From Symbiodinium natans (Eukaryota > Sar > Dinophyceae > Suessiales > Symbiodiniaceae), in assembly GCA_905221605.1 (NCBI GenBank), contig CAJNDS010002523.1, positions 1,774,800-1,838,799 of the forward strand: 64,000 nucleotides of DNA, in the 5' to 3' direction. The notes under the pieces are model-generated. The model saw only the letters and a program-made list of their open reading frames with translations. It had not been told where the DNA came from and did not search any database. Of the stretch, positions 1 to 13,200 are shown piece after piece. Position 1 is the stretch's first letter. Each line of letters starts with the position of its first letter. A program made the position numbers and the translations under genes.

Positions 1-1125
1 AGATGGGTGGTGTCTGCTCCATTCCGTCCACTCGCGTCAGGACGTCCTCGTCTGGCTCAAGGGCTTGGGGCTATCAACCCTGTCAACCCTAAACCCATCT
101 AAACCCCAGGAGGCCGTAGACCCCAAACTCAACGACTAAAGCAAAACCTGTCTAGGGTTTACTACGGCTTAGACTTTTGCGATTCATGTGGTTGAGGGTG
201 TAAAGGGCTTGTTATATTTTGCCTGTGAATCCTCTACAAAAGTAGATGGACCATTCGTATACATATCTATATATATATATATATGTAGACATATGGAACT
301 TGCATTATAATGTCGTATCCTGATTAGTCTGGACCCCTCCAATAATGAAAAGTTTTCCAAAAATATTCAGGAGACAAAAATTCGATTGCCCCCCCCACAA
401 TAAAGTAAAGTTTTGCGGGCATGGGTTTCGGAAGAGAGAAAAAAAGAGAACAAGATGATGAAAGAAAAGAGCAAAAGAAGAGCAGCTTCAAGTCGGAGTT
501 CTGAGCTGTCATCCCCAACCGAGCCGGTGGGGGGGGGGGGGGGCCCGGGGCCGAAAATTAGTTGGGGGGGTCCCTTTTTTTGGTGACACTATTGCGGGGG
601 TGGATTTAGTTTGGGGGGGGGGGGGGGGGCCCCCCACACTAATCAGGATACCACATTATACCTCACATCAACCCTATCTGTAATCCTTACAAGTATTTAT
701 AAGAATCTTATGCAGATCTGATCTTCTAGAAGCCCTGCTATAGATCTTAAGCCCTATTGGAATTAGTTGCGTCCAGAAGCCCTAAACCCCACACCGCACA
801 GGTTCACTGAAGTTGAGTCCCCAAACCCATGGACCCTTAAACCTGAAGGTTCATTCATCCTACGAAAGCTTTTAACTAAAATCCCAAAACCGTAAGACTC
901 TAAGACCCTAAGACCCTCCGCCCATGCAAAAAGCTCACCAAGAGGCTCCATTTATGGTACTTCGCTGGAATTCGATATACCCAAGACCCTATTTAGTATG
1001 GTTTCAAATGGTTTCTGGGCACCTGATTCCATCATGATACTACAAATGGACCCTCTGGGTCAGCCTAAAACCTAAAACCCTAATTCCCAAACCCTAAGCC
1101 CTAAACCCTAAACCCTAAACCCAGC
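1..1125. other. No gene seen: microsatellite and poly-G region
   Basis: Contains a (TA)n tract (263-285), poly-G tracts (about 527-543, 617-630) and scattered single telomeric units. The short open frames here have no coding character. Confidence 0.5.
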
Positions 1126-1214
1126 TCTCATCTCCCCGTCCTCGGGCGCGAAGCCCGGCGTCATGCGCCCGTCGAAGTTCGGCGGCGAGGTACAGGCGGT
1201 CTCGAAGCAGCAGC
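1126..1214 (-). CDS. Probable exon, leftmost found
   Basis: 2 nt plus 29 codons, acceptor CGCAG|G. The frame reads CCFETACTSPPNFDGRM then TPGFAPEDGEMR; other frames are closed or basic. Position and array flanks fit the gene to its right, but no NHL motif is visible. It could be the C-terminal region. No stop codon in it. Confidence 0.45.
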
Positions 1215-4200
1215 CTGCGGTTCGGGGCTTTTGGGGTTGGGGTTTAGGGTTTTAGGCAATTTTGCAATAAGACGCCAGGGTCTCAGGATCATCGTGGCGT
1301 TTTGCCTGGCCACTCGGGGGGTTGAACCCCTAGATCCCTCAGTCCAAACCGATAGCGTACTTCTGAGGTCACAAAATCGGAGGTTGGAATGGGCTAGCCT
1401 CAGGGATGAGGTTGTGGATGCATGAGAGAGGTGCGATTGTGTGAAGTTGCCTCAAAAGTTTTTCCGTACATTTCGCACAGAAGACAAGCAGGCACTTATG
1501 CCCATTGCTCTTTGAGCCAAATCCCGAATGAGTTTGAAGAAAGATCTGCAGCTTTTGGGGAGCTTTTAGGGGGTTAAACAGGGGGTTTATAGGGTGGTAT
1601 TGGGGTTTAGAAGGGGTTTATAGGCGTTCATAGGGGCTTATGGGGGTTTAGAGGGGTTCATAGAGGTTATATAAAACTATCTAGGGATTTAGAGCGGTTT
1701 AGGGGTTTAGAGGGCTAGGGTGTAGGGGCTTAAGGGTTCGTAAGGGGATTTGGGGTATAAGGGTTATAACTTACAAGGGGTTTAGGGGTCTAGGGGATTA
1801 AGGGTTTAGGAAGTGTTAGGGGTTCAGGGTCGGGATTAGGGTTTTGGATTAAAGAGGATTAAGGTTCAGGGTTTAGGGGATTAGGGTTTGGAAAAGGGGG
1901 TAAAGGGGTTCAGGGTTTAGGAAGTTAAGGTTTGGGAATTTATGGTAAGGGTTTCGGGTCAAAACGGCAGGGGTTCTTAAGGTATGGGTTTAGGGTTTCG
2001 GGTTTTGGGTTTAGGGTTTAGGGTTCAGGGTTCAGGGTTCAGGGTTAGGGAACTTCTACGTAGTCTGAGTCAAAGAAAGTCCCTGTGACTTGCCTCCTAG
2101 AGTGGCATAGAGAGGGGGTACGAAGTCGGGGGTACGTCGGGGGCTCTCATCCTGCTAGCCCTAAACCCTAAACCCTAAACCCTAAACCCTAAACCCTAAA
2201 CCCGAAAGGCGGCAAATTAAGGTGACCCTCATTCTCCCTCCCCCCACCCTCCCACCCGATCCCGATGCCGCCTAGGGCCAGGCAGTCCACTTGCGAGATA
2301 CTTTGCGAGCCACCTCGGAGCCCTAAACCCTAAACCCTAAACCCTAAACCCTAAACCCTAAACCCGAAACCCTAAACCCTAAACCCTAAACCCGAAACCC
2401 TAAACCCTAAACTTTTTGGAGGTTTGCGGTCTTGGGGGCTTCGGGGGGAGGGTTGGGGGAGTAATGTAATGCGATTGGCCCTCAGGGCGCCCTAATACAT
2501 AAAATCTGACACTAGGCTCAAAACGGCTTCAAAGACGGTTTAGGGTTTCGGGTTTAGGGTTTAGGGCTTGGGGCGTAGGGTTTTATACTTCTGAAACTGG
2601 CTATAAGAAGGCCTTTGGACCCAAAAACCCTAAATTAAGAGTCCTCAGAGCCTTGGGGAAAAGAAGGGCTTCTCCAACAGGGCTTGCGGTTCCAAGTCAG
2701 CAGGTGTGAGATCTCCTCCCCCCCCCCCCCCACCCCACAGCCCCCGGGCTCCCCCTAGATTCCCACCAAGGAGTTAGGGGTGGCTTGAGGTTTAGGGTTT
2801 AGGGTTTAGGGTTTAGGGTTTAGGGTTTAGGGTTTAGGGTTTAGGGTTTAGGGTTTAGGGTTTAGGGTTTAGGATTTAGGGTTTAGGGTTTAGGGTTTAG
2901 GGTGTCGGGGAGTCGCAGCTGACAAACTTAAACCCCTTGGTTTGCAAACTACTCACGAATCGCGCAGCTGGGGTCTCAACCCTAAGCCCTACAACCTAAA
3001 ACCCTAAAACCCCAGCCGAACACGAAAGCCCGAAACCATCTAGGAACTCCGATCCATCTAAGCCTTATAAGCCCTGAACCCAAATGCCTTAAAACCTTCC
3101 TCAAGGGTTCAGGGTTTAGGGTTTAGGGTTTAGGGTTTAAGTTTAGGGTTTAGGGTCTAGGGTTTGGGGTGTAGGGCTTAGGGTTTAGGGTTTAGGGAAA
3201 GTGTTGAAACCCTTCCAGCCGCGTCACAGAAATGCAGGGTCGCTGGCGGGCCGACCTGCAGAGAGGTTTAGGGTTTAGGGTTTCGGGTTTAGGGTGTGGG
3301 GTTTGGGGTTTAGGGTTTAGGGTTTAGGGTTTGGGGTTTGGGGTTTGGGGTTTAGGGTTTGAAAGCAGAGATCGGGGAGTTCTGGGGAGATATTTTCGGG
3401 TTCAGGGCTTGGGGTTCAGGGTTCAGGGTTCCAAGATGGCTCAATGCAGGGTGCCCAGAAGGTAGACATGAAGGGTTCCGTCTAGTTCCCAACCTTAAAC
3501 CCTAAACCCTAAACCCTAAACCTAAACCCTAAACCCTAAACCCTAAACCCTAAACCCTAAACCCTAAACCCTAAACCCTAAACCCTAAACCCTAAACCCT
3601 AAACCCTAAACCCTGCCTCTGCGGGGCAAGCGAGGTTGGGATCCGCTTCCACGAAGCGCAGCCGCCCATGGCCGGTGTCCGCCACATACAGCACGTTCGC
3701 CTCACCACTTCTGCGGTTTAGGGTTTAGGGTTTAGGGTTTAGGGTTGAGGGACTTTTGCGGTCTTGGGGCTTAGGGTTTATGGGGCTCAGGGTTTCTGCC
3801 GAAGTTTCAAGTCCTTAGGCTCCTCCTGCGTCTTCCAACGTTGGGTCAGTCATCGACATCAGTTTTTTAGTTCATGCTTGTATAGGGTTTGGCCCTAAAC
3901 CCTAAACCCTAAACCCTAAACATCGACTGCGCCACCGCAAAACGCCTGCTTGGCAGCTGGCGGTCCTTCAATAGCAACCACTGGCCGTTCAAGTAATTTC
4001 GAAGGTTTGGTGAGAAAACCGTTAAGGATCTTTAACAAAATCCACCGTCGTGAGTGCAACCACTGGTTGGCTTCCAAACTACAGTTGAGGGTTGCAGGGC
4101 TTAGGCTTAAGCTATCGCGGCTCAGAAACAATAGTCTGCAACGATCAATCCATCTTTTTTTAAGTTCCCAAAGCCTAACCCCAAAACACGGCGTGACGAG

Positions 4201-7200
4201 TTGAAAAGAGTGTGGCAGAGCCCTATACATCTACAATCCTCAACTACCCTAAATCCCCAAAGCTTACATGCCTATTAAACCCTCCATCCCTAGTCCTAAA
4301 CCCCAAACCCCTGTCAGCCCTAGATCCCCAGGTGCGGTCCGGTCGCCGTCGTGTCCAGCAAGAGTCCGGAAGGGTCCAGCAAGCGCCTGGGTTTGGGGGC
4401 TTGGAGTTTAGGGTTTGGGGTTTAGGGTTTAGGGTTTGGAGTTTAGGCCTTGGTTTATACAGGGTTTAGGGGTGTTTAAGGTTTAAGGTTTATAGGACTG
4501 ATAGGGTTTATCGGGTTTTGTCGGGTTTATAGGTCTTAAAGGGTCTTGCGGGGTTATGGGGCTTGTAGGGTTTATATAGGTGTTAAGGTTTGGGGTCTAG
4601 GGATACTTATAGGTTTTGTTCGGTTCGGAGCCTATAGGGTTTGCAGGATTTATAGGGTTTTAATTTTACGCCTTAGGGTTTATGGGGTTGAGGGTTCCGG
4701 CTCTGAAAGATGTAGGGTTCAGGATTGGGAGGCCGGTTTGCGGTGTGGGGTATCGAAGCCCCAAACCCCCCGCAAACCCTCAGCCCGAAACCCAAATTCT
4801 AATCCCCAAACCCTGATACACCCTAAAGCCTAAACCCCTTAAAACCCCAAACCCTGTATACACCCTAAACTTTACGGCTAAACAACGTAAACCGCAGAAC
4901 CCCAAACCCTGTACACCCCTTTACACCCCAAACCCTAAACGCCAAAAGCCCAAACCCCAAAACCTAAACCCCAAACCCTAAACCCCAAACCCTAAACCCC
5001 AAACCCCAAACCCTAAACCCTAAACCCTAAACCCCCAAAATCCCGGCCGAGGAGCTGCTGGAAGTCGGCGACATCGAAGCCGGAGCCCGACAGCGTGGTG
5101 ATCGTGCCTTCCGCCATCTACCTAAAGGCTCCTATGTAGTACCTTTTTGGGGTTTAGGGTTTAGGGTTTAGGGCTTAGGGTTTAGGGTTTAGGGTCTAGG
5201 GTATACTTCCCCTAGAACTAAACCAAAAAGGAACTACATTAGAGCCTTCAGGTAAGAACTAAGAACCCGGCAGCTGAGGGGTTTAGGGTTTAGGGTTTAG
5301 GGTTTGGGGTTTAGGGTTTGGGGTTTAGGGTTTGGGGTGTGAGGTTTTGGGGTTTAGGGTAAGAACCCTGCGGTTGAAGGGGTTTTAAGGAGCTTGGAGT
5401 TAAGGGTTTAGGGTTTAGGGATGTTCAGGGTTTAAGGGCTTTAGTTGAGTGCTCTACGGAGTTAAGGGTTTATGGTTTAGTCAGGGGGGGATTGGAGTTT
5501 AGGGTTTAAGGCGGTTGGAGTTTACATTTAGGGCTTAGGGTTTAGGGTTTAGGGCTAGGGTTTAGGGTTTAGGGTTTAGGGTTTAGGGTTTAGGGTTTAG
5601 GGTTTAGGGTTTGGGGTTTGGGGTTTGGGGTTTGGGGTTTGGGGTTTGGGGTTTGGGGTTTGGGGTTTGGGGTTTGGGGTTTGGGGTTTGGGGTTTAGGG
5701 TTGGGGCCTCCCGTCAGCGGGGCGCTGCCAAGATCGATCCGGCGCACTTTGCGGTGGTGGCTGTCGCTGACGTAGAGGTAGCCCCTGAAGGCTTGGGTTT
5801 AGGGTTCAGGGTCTATAGGGTTTAGGGTTTAGGGTCTATAGGGTTTAGGGTTTAGGGTTTAGGTTTAGGGTTTAGGGTTTAGGGTTTAGGGTTTAGGGTT
5901 TAGGGTTTAGGGTTTAGGGTTTAGGGTTTAGGGTTTAGGGTTTAGGGTTTCGGGTTTAGGGTTTAGGGTTTGGGACTCTCAAGGCACAACCCTAAACCCT
6001 AAACCCTAAACCTCCTATTCACGGGAACGTATGGACCCATGAATGGGCCTTTTCATGGGCTCCTTGCGAAGAGAGTTCCGGTCACGTGGGAAAGTCTCGT
6101 GGTGGTACGGTTTCTAAATCACGAAGGTACAGTACCCTAAACCCTAAACCCTAAACCCTAAACCCTAAACCCAGTTCATGAGGGCTGGATTCTGGACTCT
6201 AGGAGAGCTCATAAGGTCTGAAGAAGTGGGGTTTAGGGTTTAGGGTTTAGGGTTTAAGGTTTAGGGTTCAGGCCCTTGCTCCCTGAGAGCTTACAACCCT
6301 GAACACCCTAAACCCCTGCGCATTTTCGGCATGCAGATTGCAAATGGTTCAGGTCACCGACGCTCTATGCGCTCGTTGCGCCTGAGTTTAGGGCTTAAGG
6401 CGGCAAGCTCCAAAGCCTTAAACTCCTGCCCCCCCAACGAACCCCTAAGCCCGGTTTATAAACCTTAAAACCCAACACCCCCTTCTAACTCGGGTTCCTT
6501 CTCTAGCCCGGGTAGAACCCCGAAACCAAAACCGCTGAGCTCAACGTTTGAGGTTTTCTGAACAACCCAAAAGCCGTGGAGAAACTCAAGCCTCAAATTA
6601 TTGTTGCGGGTTTAGGGTTTAATACTTGGTAGCCCAGGGACCATGTACCCTTTTGGGGATTGGGCTACTTTACAAAGGAACCTAGAACCAAAAAAAAGGC
6701 AAAAGGGCACCACTGGGCTGCCTAAACTTTAAAGCCCTAAACCCTAAACCCTAAACCCTAAACCTAAACCCTAAACCCTAAACCCCTAAACCCCTCGGTC
6801 CTCGAGGTGTCCAAGGCAAGCCCTTTGGGCCGGAACAGCTTGCCCGAGTCGGCGGCCACACCGTCGATGAGCTGCAAGGGGAGGGAGGTGGCGGGGTTTA
6901 GGGTTTAGGGTTTAGGGTTTAGGGCTTAGGGCTTAGGGCTTAGGGCTTCGGGCTTAGGGCTTAGGGTGTAGGCGAGGGTTCTGTAGGTGGGCTTTCCACA
7001 CAAGCCCAATCTGCTCATGTGACCACACCCTCGGTTTACGGTTTAGGGTTTAGGGTTTAGGGTTTAGGGTTTAGGGTTCCTCCCCTTGCCTCCCCCACCG
7101 ACCTCCTCCCCATGCCCATTTCTAACTGTGCTACTCGGCACATAGGCACAGACGAAGCTCGGAAATCTAACTGGCCCGATGTTTCAAGACCATTTGACCT

Positions 7201-10200
7201 TTGCGCATGCATCACTGAATCCTTCCCCTCAGTAACATCCGCGCCAAGATTCCCAAACACCTAACCCCTAAACCCTAAACCTTAAACCCACAGCCCTACA
7301 ACATTGTTTTGGACGATGGTCAGTTCAGGGTTCAGGAATTTCGGAGCCCTGTGGTGCAAAATAGCCACTTCTCAAACTTCTGTCTATCTTAGTTGTCCAG
7401 TGACCTGGGGGAATTAAAGGTTAACCTTTGGGACCCAAAGAAGGTTAAAGGTTACCTACTCTACTAGGTTATTGAATACTAGTGACATGGACTCTTACTT
7501 CTCCAATAACCAGGGGGAAAAAAAGCTTAAACGCTAATATTCCTATTAAATGAGGAAACCCAAAAGTTTATAAAGTTCAACTAAAGGCGAAGAAAGGACT
7601 TTAGAATTTCCAAAGAGCATGCTTTGGCGGCTTTGGTGAACTCCAAATGTTACGAAAACGCACCGCCTCATCATTCACAGCGCCACCGGCAATGGTCCTG
7701 CAGCCACACGCCCACGCCCGGGGCTCGGAACAGAAAAGACGCAACCCCTCCACATTGGCCGAATGGAGATTTACGACAGTATATAAGGGGTACCTTGTTG
7801 GGGTCCTTATTACAAGGGAATCCTGCTGTTTGGGTGGACTATACTAGGGGTCCCTTGTTTTCGTAAACAATCAGATGACTTACAACGCCCACACCCTGAC
7901 AAACCCAAGCAAGAACCCTACCTAAACCCCTAAACCCTAAACCCTAAACCCCAAATAAACCTTGGTGCTGTGGGGGTTCGGGGCTTTCCGGCGAACTTGT
8001 GGCGAACATTATTTGGCAGTAGGGACCCTAGCCCGCTATACCGCATCCGGGATGCAGGGTTTCGCGTTTAGGACAGGCCTTGCAATCGCTACCCAAAACG
8101 GAGGTGAAGGGCTTAGGGTGTAGGGTTAGGGCTTAGGATTCCATAATCAGCGCCGGAATACGGAGCAGGGCTTCGGGCTTAGGGCTTAGGGGGCGTGTGG
8201 GCTGCATCTGCCCACATTCGATCTCACATCCGCCAGCACATGTGTAGGGTTCGGGGTCTCGGATTTAGGGTTTAGGGTTTAGGGTTTAGGGATTACGGGC
8301 TTGGAAGCTTAGGCTGTGGCTCAGACACGTCCTGATGGTCCCAGCAGCCAAATCCACCCGGCGGACGCGGCCGTTCTCGCTGTCCTTGGACGCCAAAGCG
8401 GGTTTAGGGCTTGGGGATTCTAGGGTTTACCAAGAAGTCATACCAGAAGTCATGTAGTAACGTAGTCCACAACCACACAAAACCGTAAACCCCTGAACCC
8501 CTCAACCCTAAACCCTGAACCCAGCACAAGTGGCGAGTCATCTAGGACATCGCTGAAACCCTAGCCCGAAACCCTAAACCCTAAACCCTAGACGCCAAAC
8601 CCTAGATCCTAAGCCCCTTCAGGGAGTTCCAAGAGCTGGTTTAGGGCTTAGAGACCCAAATTGCCGCATTTTCGGGGAGAGGGGGGGTTTAGGGTTTAGG
8701 GTGTAGGGTTTAGGGTTTAGGGTTTAGGAGCCAGGCAACGGCGATGTAGAGAATCTGCGATGCCTCGTCCAACGCCAAGCCTCCACTCAGTCCAGGGTAT
8801 TCCAGGGTGTTGGGGGGCTTAACGAGATGAAGGTTCCTTAAACCCTAAACCCTTTCGGGTTTAGGCCCTATAGACTTAGGATTTAGGGTTTGGGGATTAA
8901 GGTGTAGGGTTTGGGGTGTAAAGTTTTGGGGCCTCGAACTTGTGCCCGGCTTCGTAGAATTTCGAGATACCACAACAGTTGTCTAGATTGGCTGTATAAA
9001 TATGTGCTTCGCTTAGCGAGTTGGCGGATCAACACCACGAGCTCAAGTACTCAAAAGGTTAGAATTCGACCCTGAACCCTAGACCCTAAACCCTAAACCC
9101 TGAACGCCTAAACCCTAAACCCCTCACCCTAACCCCAGACTCTAAACCTGCAAAAGATTGGGCCAATCACAAACAGCTCAAGGTCTGCTGCTACACGAAA
9201 CACCCAAAATCTCAAAGCCTAAGCCCCAAAGACTACGCCCGTAAAACCACAGAAGCCCGGGTTTAGGGTTTTGGGTTAAGGGTTCCTGAACTCCTCAACC
9301 CCAAAACCTGAATCCTGAACCCCAAATGGGAAGATAACCCATACTATTCATTCAAACCCTGGACCCTAAACCCGATAAACCCCAAACCTAAAGTTCCCTA
9401 AGCCCTAAACCCAAACCCTAAACCCAGCCCTAAACCCTATAAACCCCAAACCTAAACCCCAAACCCTAAACCCTAAAAGCCCCAAACCTGCAAAACCCCA
9501 AACCCCAAACCCTAAACCCCAAACCCTAAACCCTATAAACCCCGAACCTGCAAAACCCTAAACCCCAAACCCCCAAACCCCCAAACCCTAAACCCCAAAC
9601 CCCAAACCCTCAACCCCAAACCCTAAACCCTAGCCCTAAACCCTAAACCCCAAACCCCCTAGACCCTAGAGTCTTCTGGGGAGACCTTGAGGTGCGGCAA
9701 GGGAGGTGGTCGAAGCCGTCTGCGCCACAACCAAGTCGTCTGGACTCCTGGGGCGACATGGCTGACAGGGACACCCGGTCCTTGATTTGGGATTAGGATT
9801 TAGGGTTTAGGGTTTGGGGTTTGGGGTTTGGGGTTTGGGGTCTGGGTTTAGGGTTTAGGGTTCAGGGTTGTTTCCCCTCTACCCGGCCTCTATACTACTC
9901 CCCCCCCGGGTTCCCCCCTCAAGTAACCTTAAGTGGGCTTAATTTTCCCTAAGCCTAAACCCTAAACCCTAAACCCTAATCGCGCTGCGCTGGCTGCCGA
10001 GCCGCGGTAGACCGACAGCTCCACTGCCCACCACCGTCAGCACGGAGGGGACCGGTGGCACCACATACCTTGGGCATATTTTTTCATGGTAAGGCATGCC
10101 TAAACCCTAAGCCCTAAGCCCCAAGCCCCAAGCCCCAAACCCTAAACCCTAAACCCTAAACCCTAAACCCTAAATCCTACAGGGCTTATAGGTCTCGAGG

Positions 10201-13200
10201 GTGTTTTGGGGGGGTCTGGCTGGCTTTGAAGGGCTTGGGAGGTGAGGATTTGTTGTTGGCGGAGAGCAGGGTTGCCCAAAAAAACTGAAATCCCTGAGAG
10301 CAGGCGTAAGGTAGCCTGGGGTTTAGGGTTTAGGGTTTAGGGTTTAGGGTTTAGGGTCTAGAGTCTAGGGTCTAGGGTCTAGGGTTGAGGGCATAAGGGC
10401 ATACAATCCCTTACTGGTCTGAAACACCCCAATTATATGGTATCCTATCAGGTTCCTTTTTTGGTCCTTAGCTACACATGGCCAATTCTCGAAGGCATGG
10501 TCCCTTTTGGCTCCTCTTACAGGGCGGCACCTGTTTTTTTCGGGTACACAGCGGGACCCTAATTTAGAGAACTGACCATTGTAACTAGGTTGGCCCCCTG
10601 AAAGTTTTGAAAGATGGTTGGGGGAAGATCCTGCTAATTAAAACCGAGATGTAAACAGGGTTTAGGGTTTAGGGTTTAGGGTTTAGGGTAAACTATGCCA
10701 AGGCCCCTGCCTCGAACCCGAGAACCCTGAATCTTACAAACCCCTGACCCCTGCAACACCGACCTCAAACACCCAAAACCCAAAACCCTAAACCCTAAAC
10801 CCCAAACCCTTAACCCGAAACCCTAAACCCCAAACCCTAAACCTAAACCCCAAACCCTAAACCCTAAACCCTAAACTCCAACAGCATGCCATCCGCGAGC
10901 TTTTTAGTGCCCCCTCTTTGCCGGGACGGGTGGCAGCACATCGATCCTGGGCCCCCAGTTGCCAGTCACCTGTTTAGGGTTTAGGGTTTAGGGTTTAGGG
11001 TTTGGGGTTTAGGGTTTAGGGTTTGGGGTTTAGGAATTGGGGATTTGGGGGTTTAGGGAGTTCAGGGTCACCTGTTCAGGGTTTAGGGTTTGGGGGTTAG
11101 GGCTTTTAGGAATTGGGGATGTGGGGGTTTAGGGTTTAGGGTTTGGGGATTGAGGGTTTTGGTGTTGAGGGTTTAGGGTTTAGGAATTTGGGCTGTTTGG
11201 GGTTTGGGGTTTTGGGGGTTTAGGGATTTTGAGGTTTAGGGGGTTTAGGGTTTAGAGTTTGGGGGGTTGGGGTTTAGGGTTTAGGGTTTGAGGCTTGGGG
11301 TTTTGGGGTTGGGGGTTTTGGGTTTTGGGGGTTTTGGGTTCTTTTGGCTTTTGGGGAGGGGGTGGGGTGGCGCCTGGTGTTTGTTGCAGGACCCAGTCCA
11401 TGAATCCTCAACCATTTCTCAAATCCTGAAGAGGGTTTTGGTTTAAAAGGCTCCGGGCTACTTCGGGTCTAAAGTTTCTAGACCCGAAACCCTGTACCGT
11501 AAACTCCCTCTGCCCCGCCCCGAATTAACGCCTAAACCCTAAAACCCTAAAGTCTAAACTATATTGCAATTTGTCGCCAAGCCCAAAATACATAAAACCT
11601 GAGGAAAGCCTCAAACCCTACTCCCGAGTCCCTCCCCCCCACCCTTGAACCCAAGGCCCTAGATAAACCCAACCCTCAGCCCTAAACACCCTAAACATCC
11701 TCAACCACCCCCCAAAACCCTAAACCCTAAACATCCTGGAGTCAGTCCTAAACTCCCTAAACATCCCAAACCCGAGGCCCTGAACACCTAAAAACCCTAA
11801 GCACGAAAGCCCTAGACATCCTAAACGACCCGAAAACCTAAGCCAGTCCACACTCCCCAATATCCCGCTATGAGACCCTACCCCTAAACCCTAAACCCTA
11901 AACCCTAAACCCCAAACCCCGAGCCTGAAGCTGAACAAGGTTGGTGCCGGCCGTCAGCGTGGTGGCGACGCTGCGCCAGGCGTAGCTGTTCCTTCCTTGG
12001 GCTTTCTCAAGGGTTTAGGGTTTAGGATTTAGGGCTTAGGGTTTGGGGTTTGGGGTTTAGGGTTTAGGGGTTTACTCCCACCCCCTCCAAGTACCCCGCA
12101 CAATGGCCGGAGGATACCTTAGTAAGGATATTTGGGGTTTCCTTACGATTCCATGGGGATTTTCCGAAAATAGGGGTCCCTTCTTAGGGGTGTCTTTAAG
12201 GGGAGTCTATTCTATGTGGGGTATAAATGGGCTACCCCTGTTTGAAGAGATTTGGGGTGGGGGGGCTTGGGCCAAGATTCGAGTTGTGGGCTGTTTGGAG
12301 TTTCGGTCGCTAGGCTGCCCAGTAACCAAGGCTTAAAAAGGGTTGAGGGTTTCGGACACATGGCCGGACATGCAGGACACCAAAAGCAGTCTCCCTAAAG
12401 CTCTCACCCCCAAACCCACAAAAACTCCTAGTGTCAAACCCTGAGCTCTAACATCCCTAAGTCACCAAACCCAATGCTCCTAAATACCCAATCCACCCAA
12501 ACCGAAAGCCTCAAACCTAGAAGCAACAAAGCTACCCAAAGCCCAATGCCCAAACACCCCAATTGTCCCCAAACACCGAAACCGAAGCCCTTAAACCCTA
12601 ACTTAGGGTTTAAGGTTTGTAGGTTTAGGTTTAAATCGGGTTTAGGGTTTAGGGCTTGGGGTTTAGGGTTTAGGGCTTCGGTTTTTTTGGGTTTAGGGCT
12701 TCGGGTAAAGCCCAAAACCACCCCAACTGAGGGTCTGACTCCCGGGGCCTCTAGCCGACGGCCGGAAGTCCAGCTGGTGCGTGACGACCACCTGGGCTAC
12801 TCGAGTTGACGGGGGGGGGGGGGCTGACTTGTCCTTCGTTTGGGGGGTTTAGTGGCTTAGGGCTTAGGGAGATTAGATAGGGTTTCGGGGTTAGGGGTTG
12901 CGGGTTTAGGGGTTTAGGGCTCAGGGCTTAGGGAATGAAGGTTCGGAGATTGGGGCCTTGGGTGCGTGTGGCGGGTAGAGCCTTGTTGAGGGTTCGGTGT
13001 TCAGGGTCTAGGGCGAAGCCTGAACCTCCCCCCCTCCCTCCCCGCACCCACACACGAACCCTATACCTTAAACCCTAAACCCTAAGCCCCAAACCCTGAA
13101 CCCTTAACCCTAAACCCTAAACCCTAACCCTAAACCCTAAACCCTAAACCCTAAACCCTAAACCCTAAACCCTACACCGGCTTCTTGCGAGTCGCGCTGT

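Noticed and set aside
5625-5825. Open frames reading GFGVWGLGFGVWGLGF and similar (also 4212-4833, 12434-12809, 30867-31103 left part)
   Set aside because: Direct translation of TTTGGGG/TTTAGGG arrays; stops are absent because the repeats lack them in that frame.
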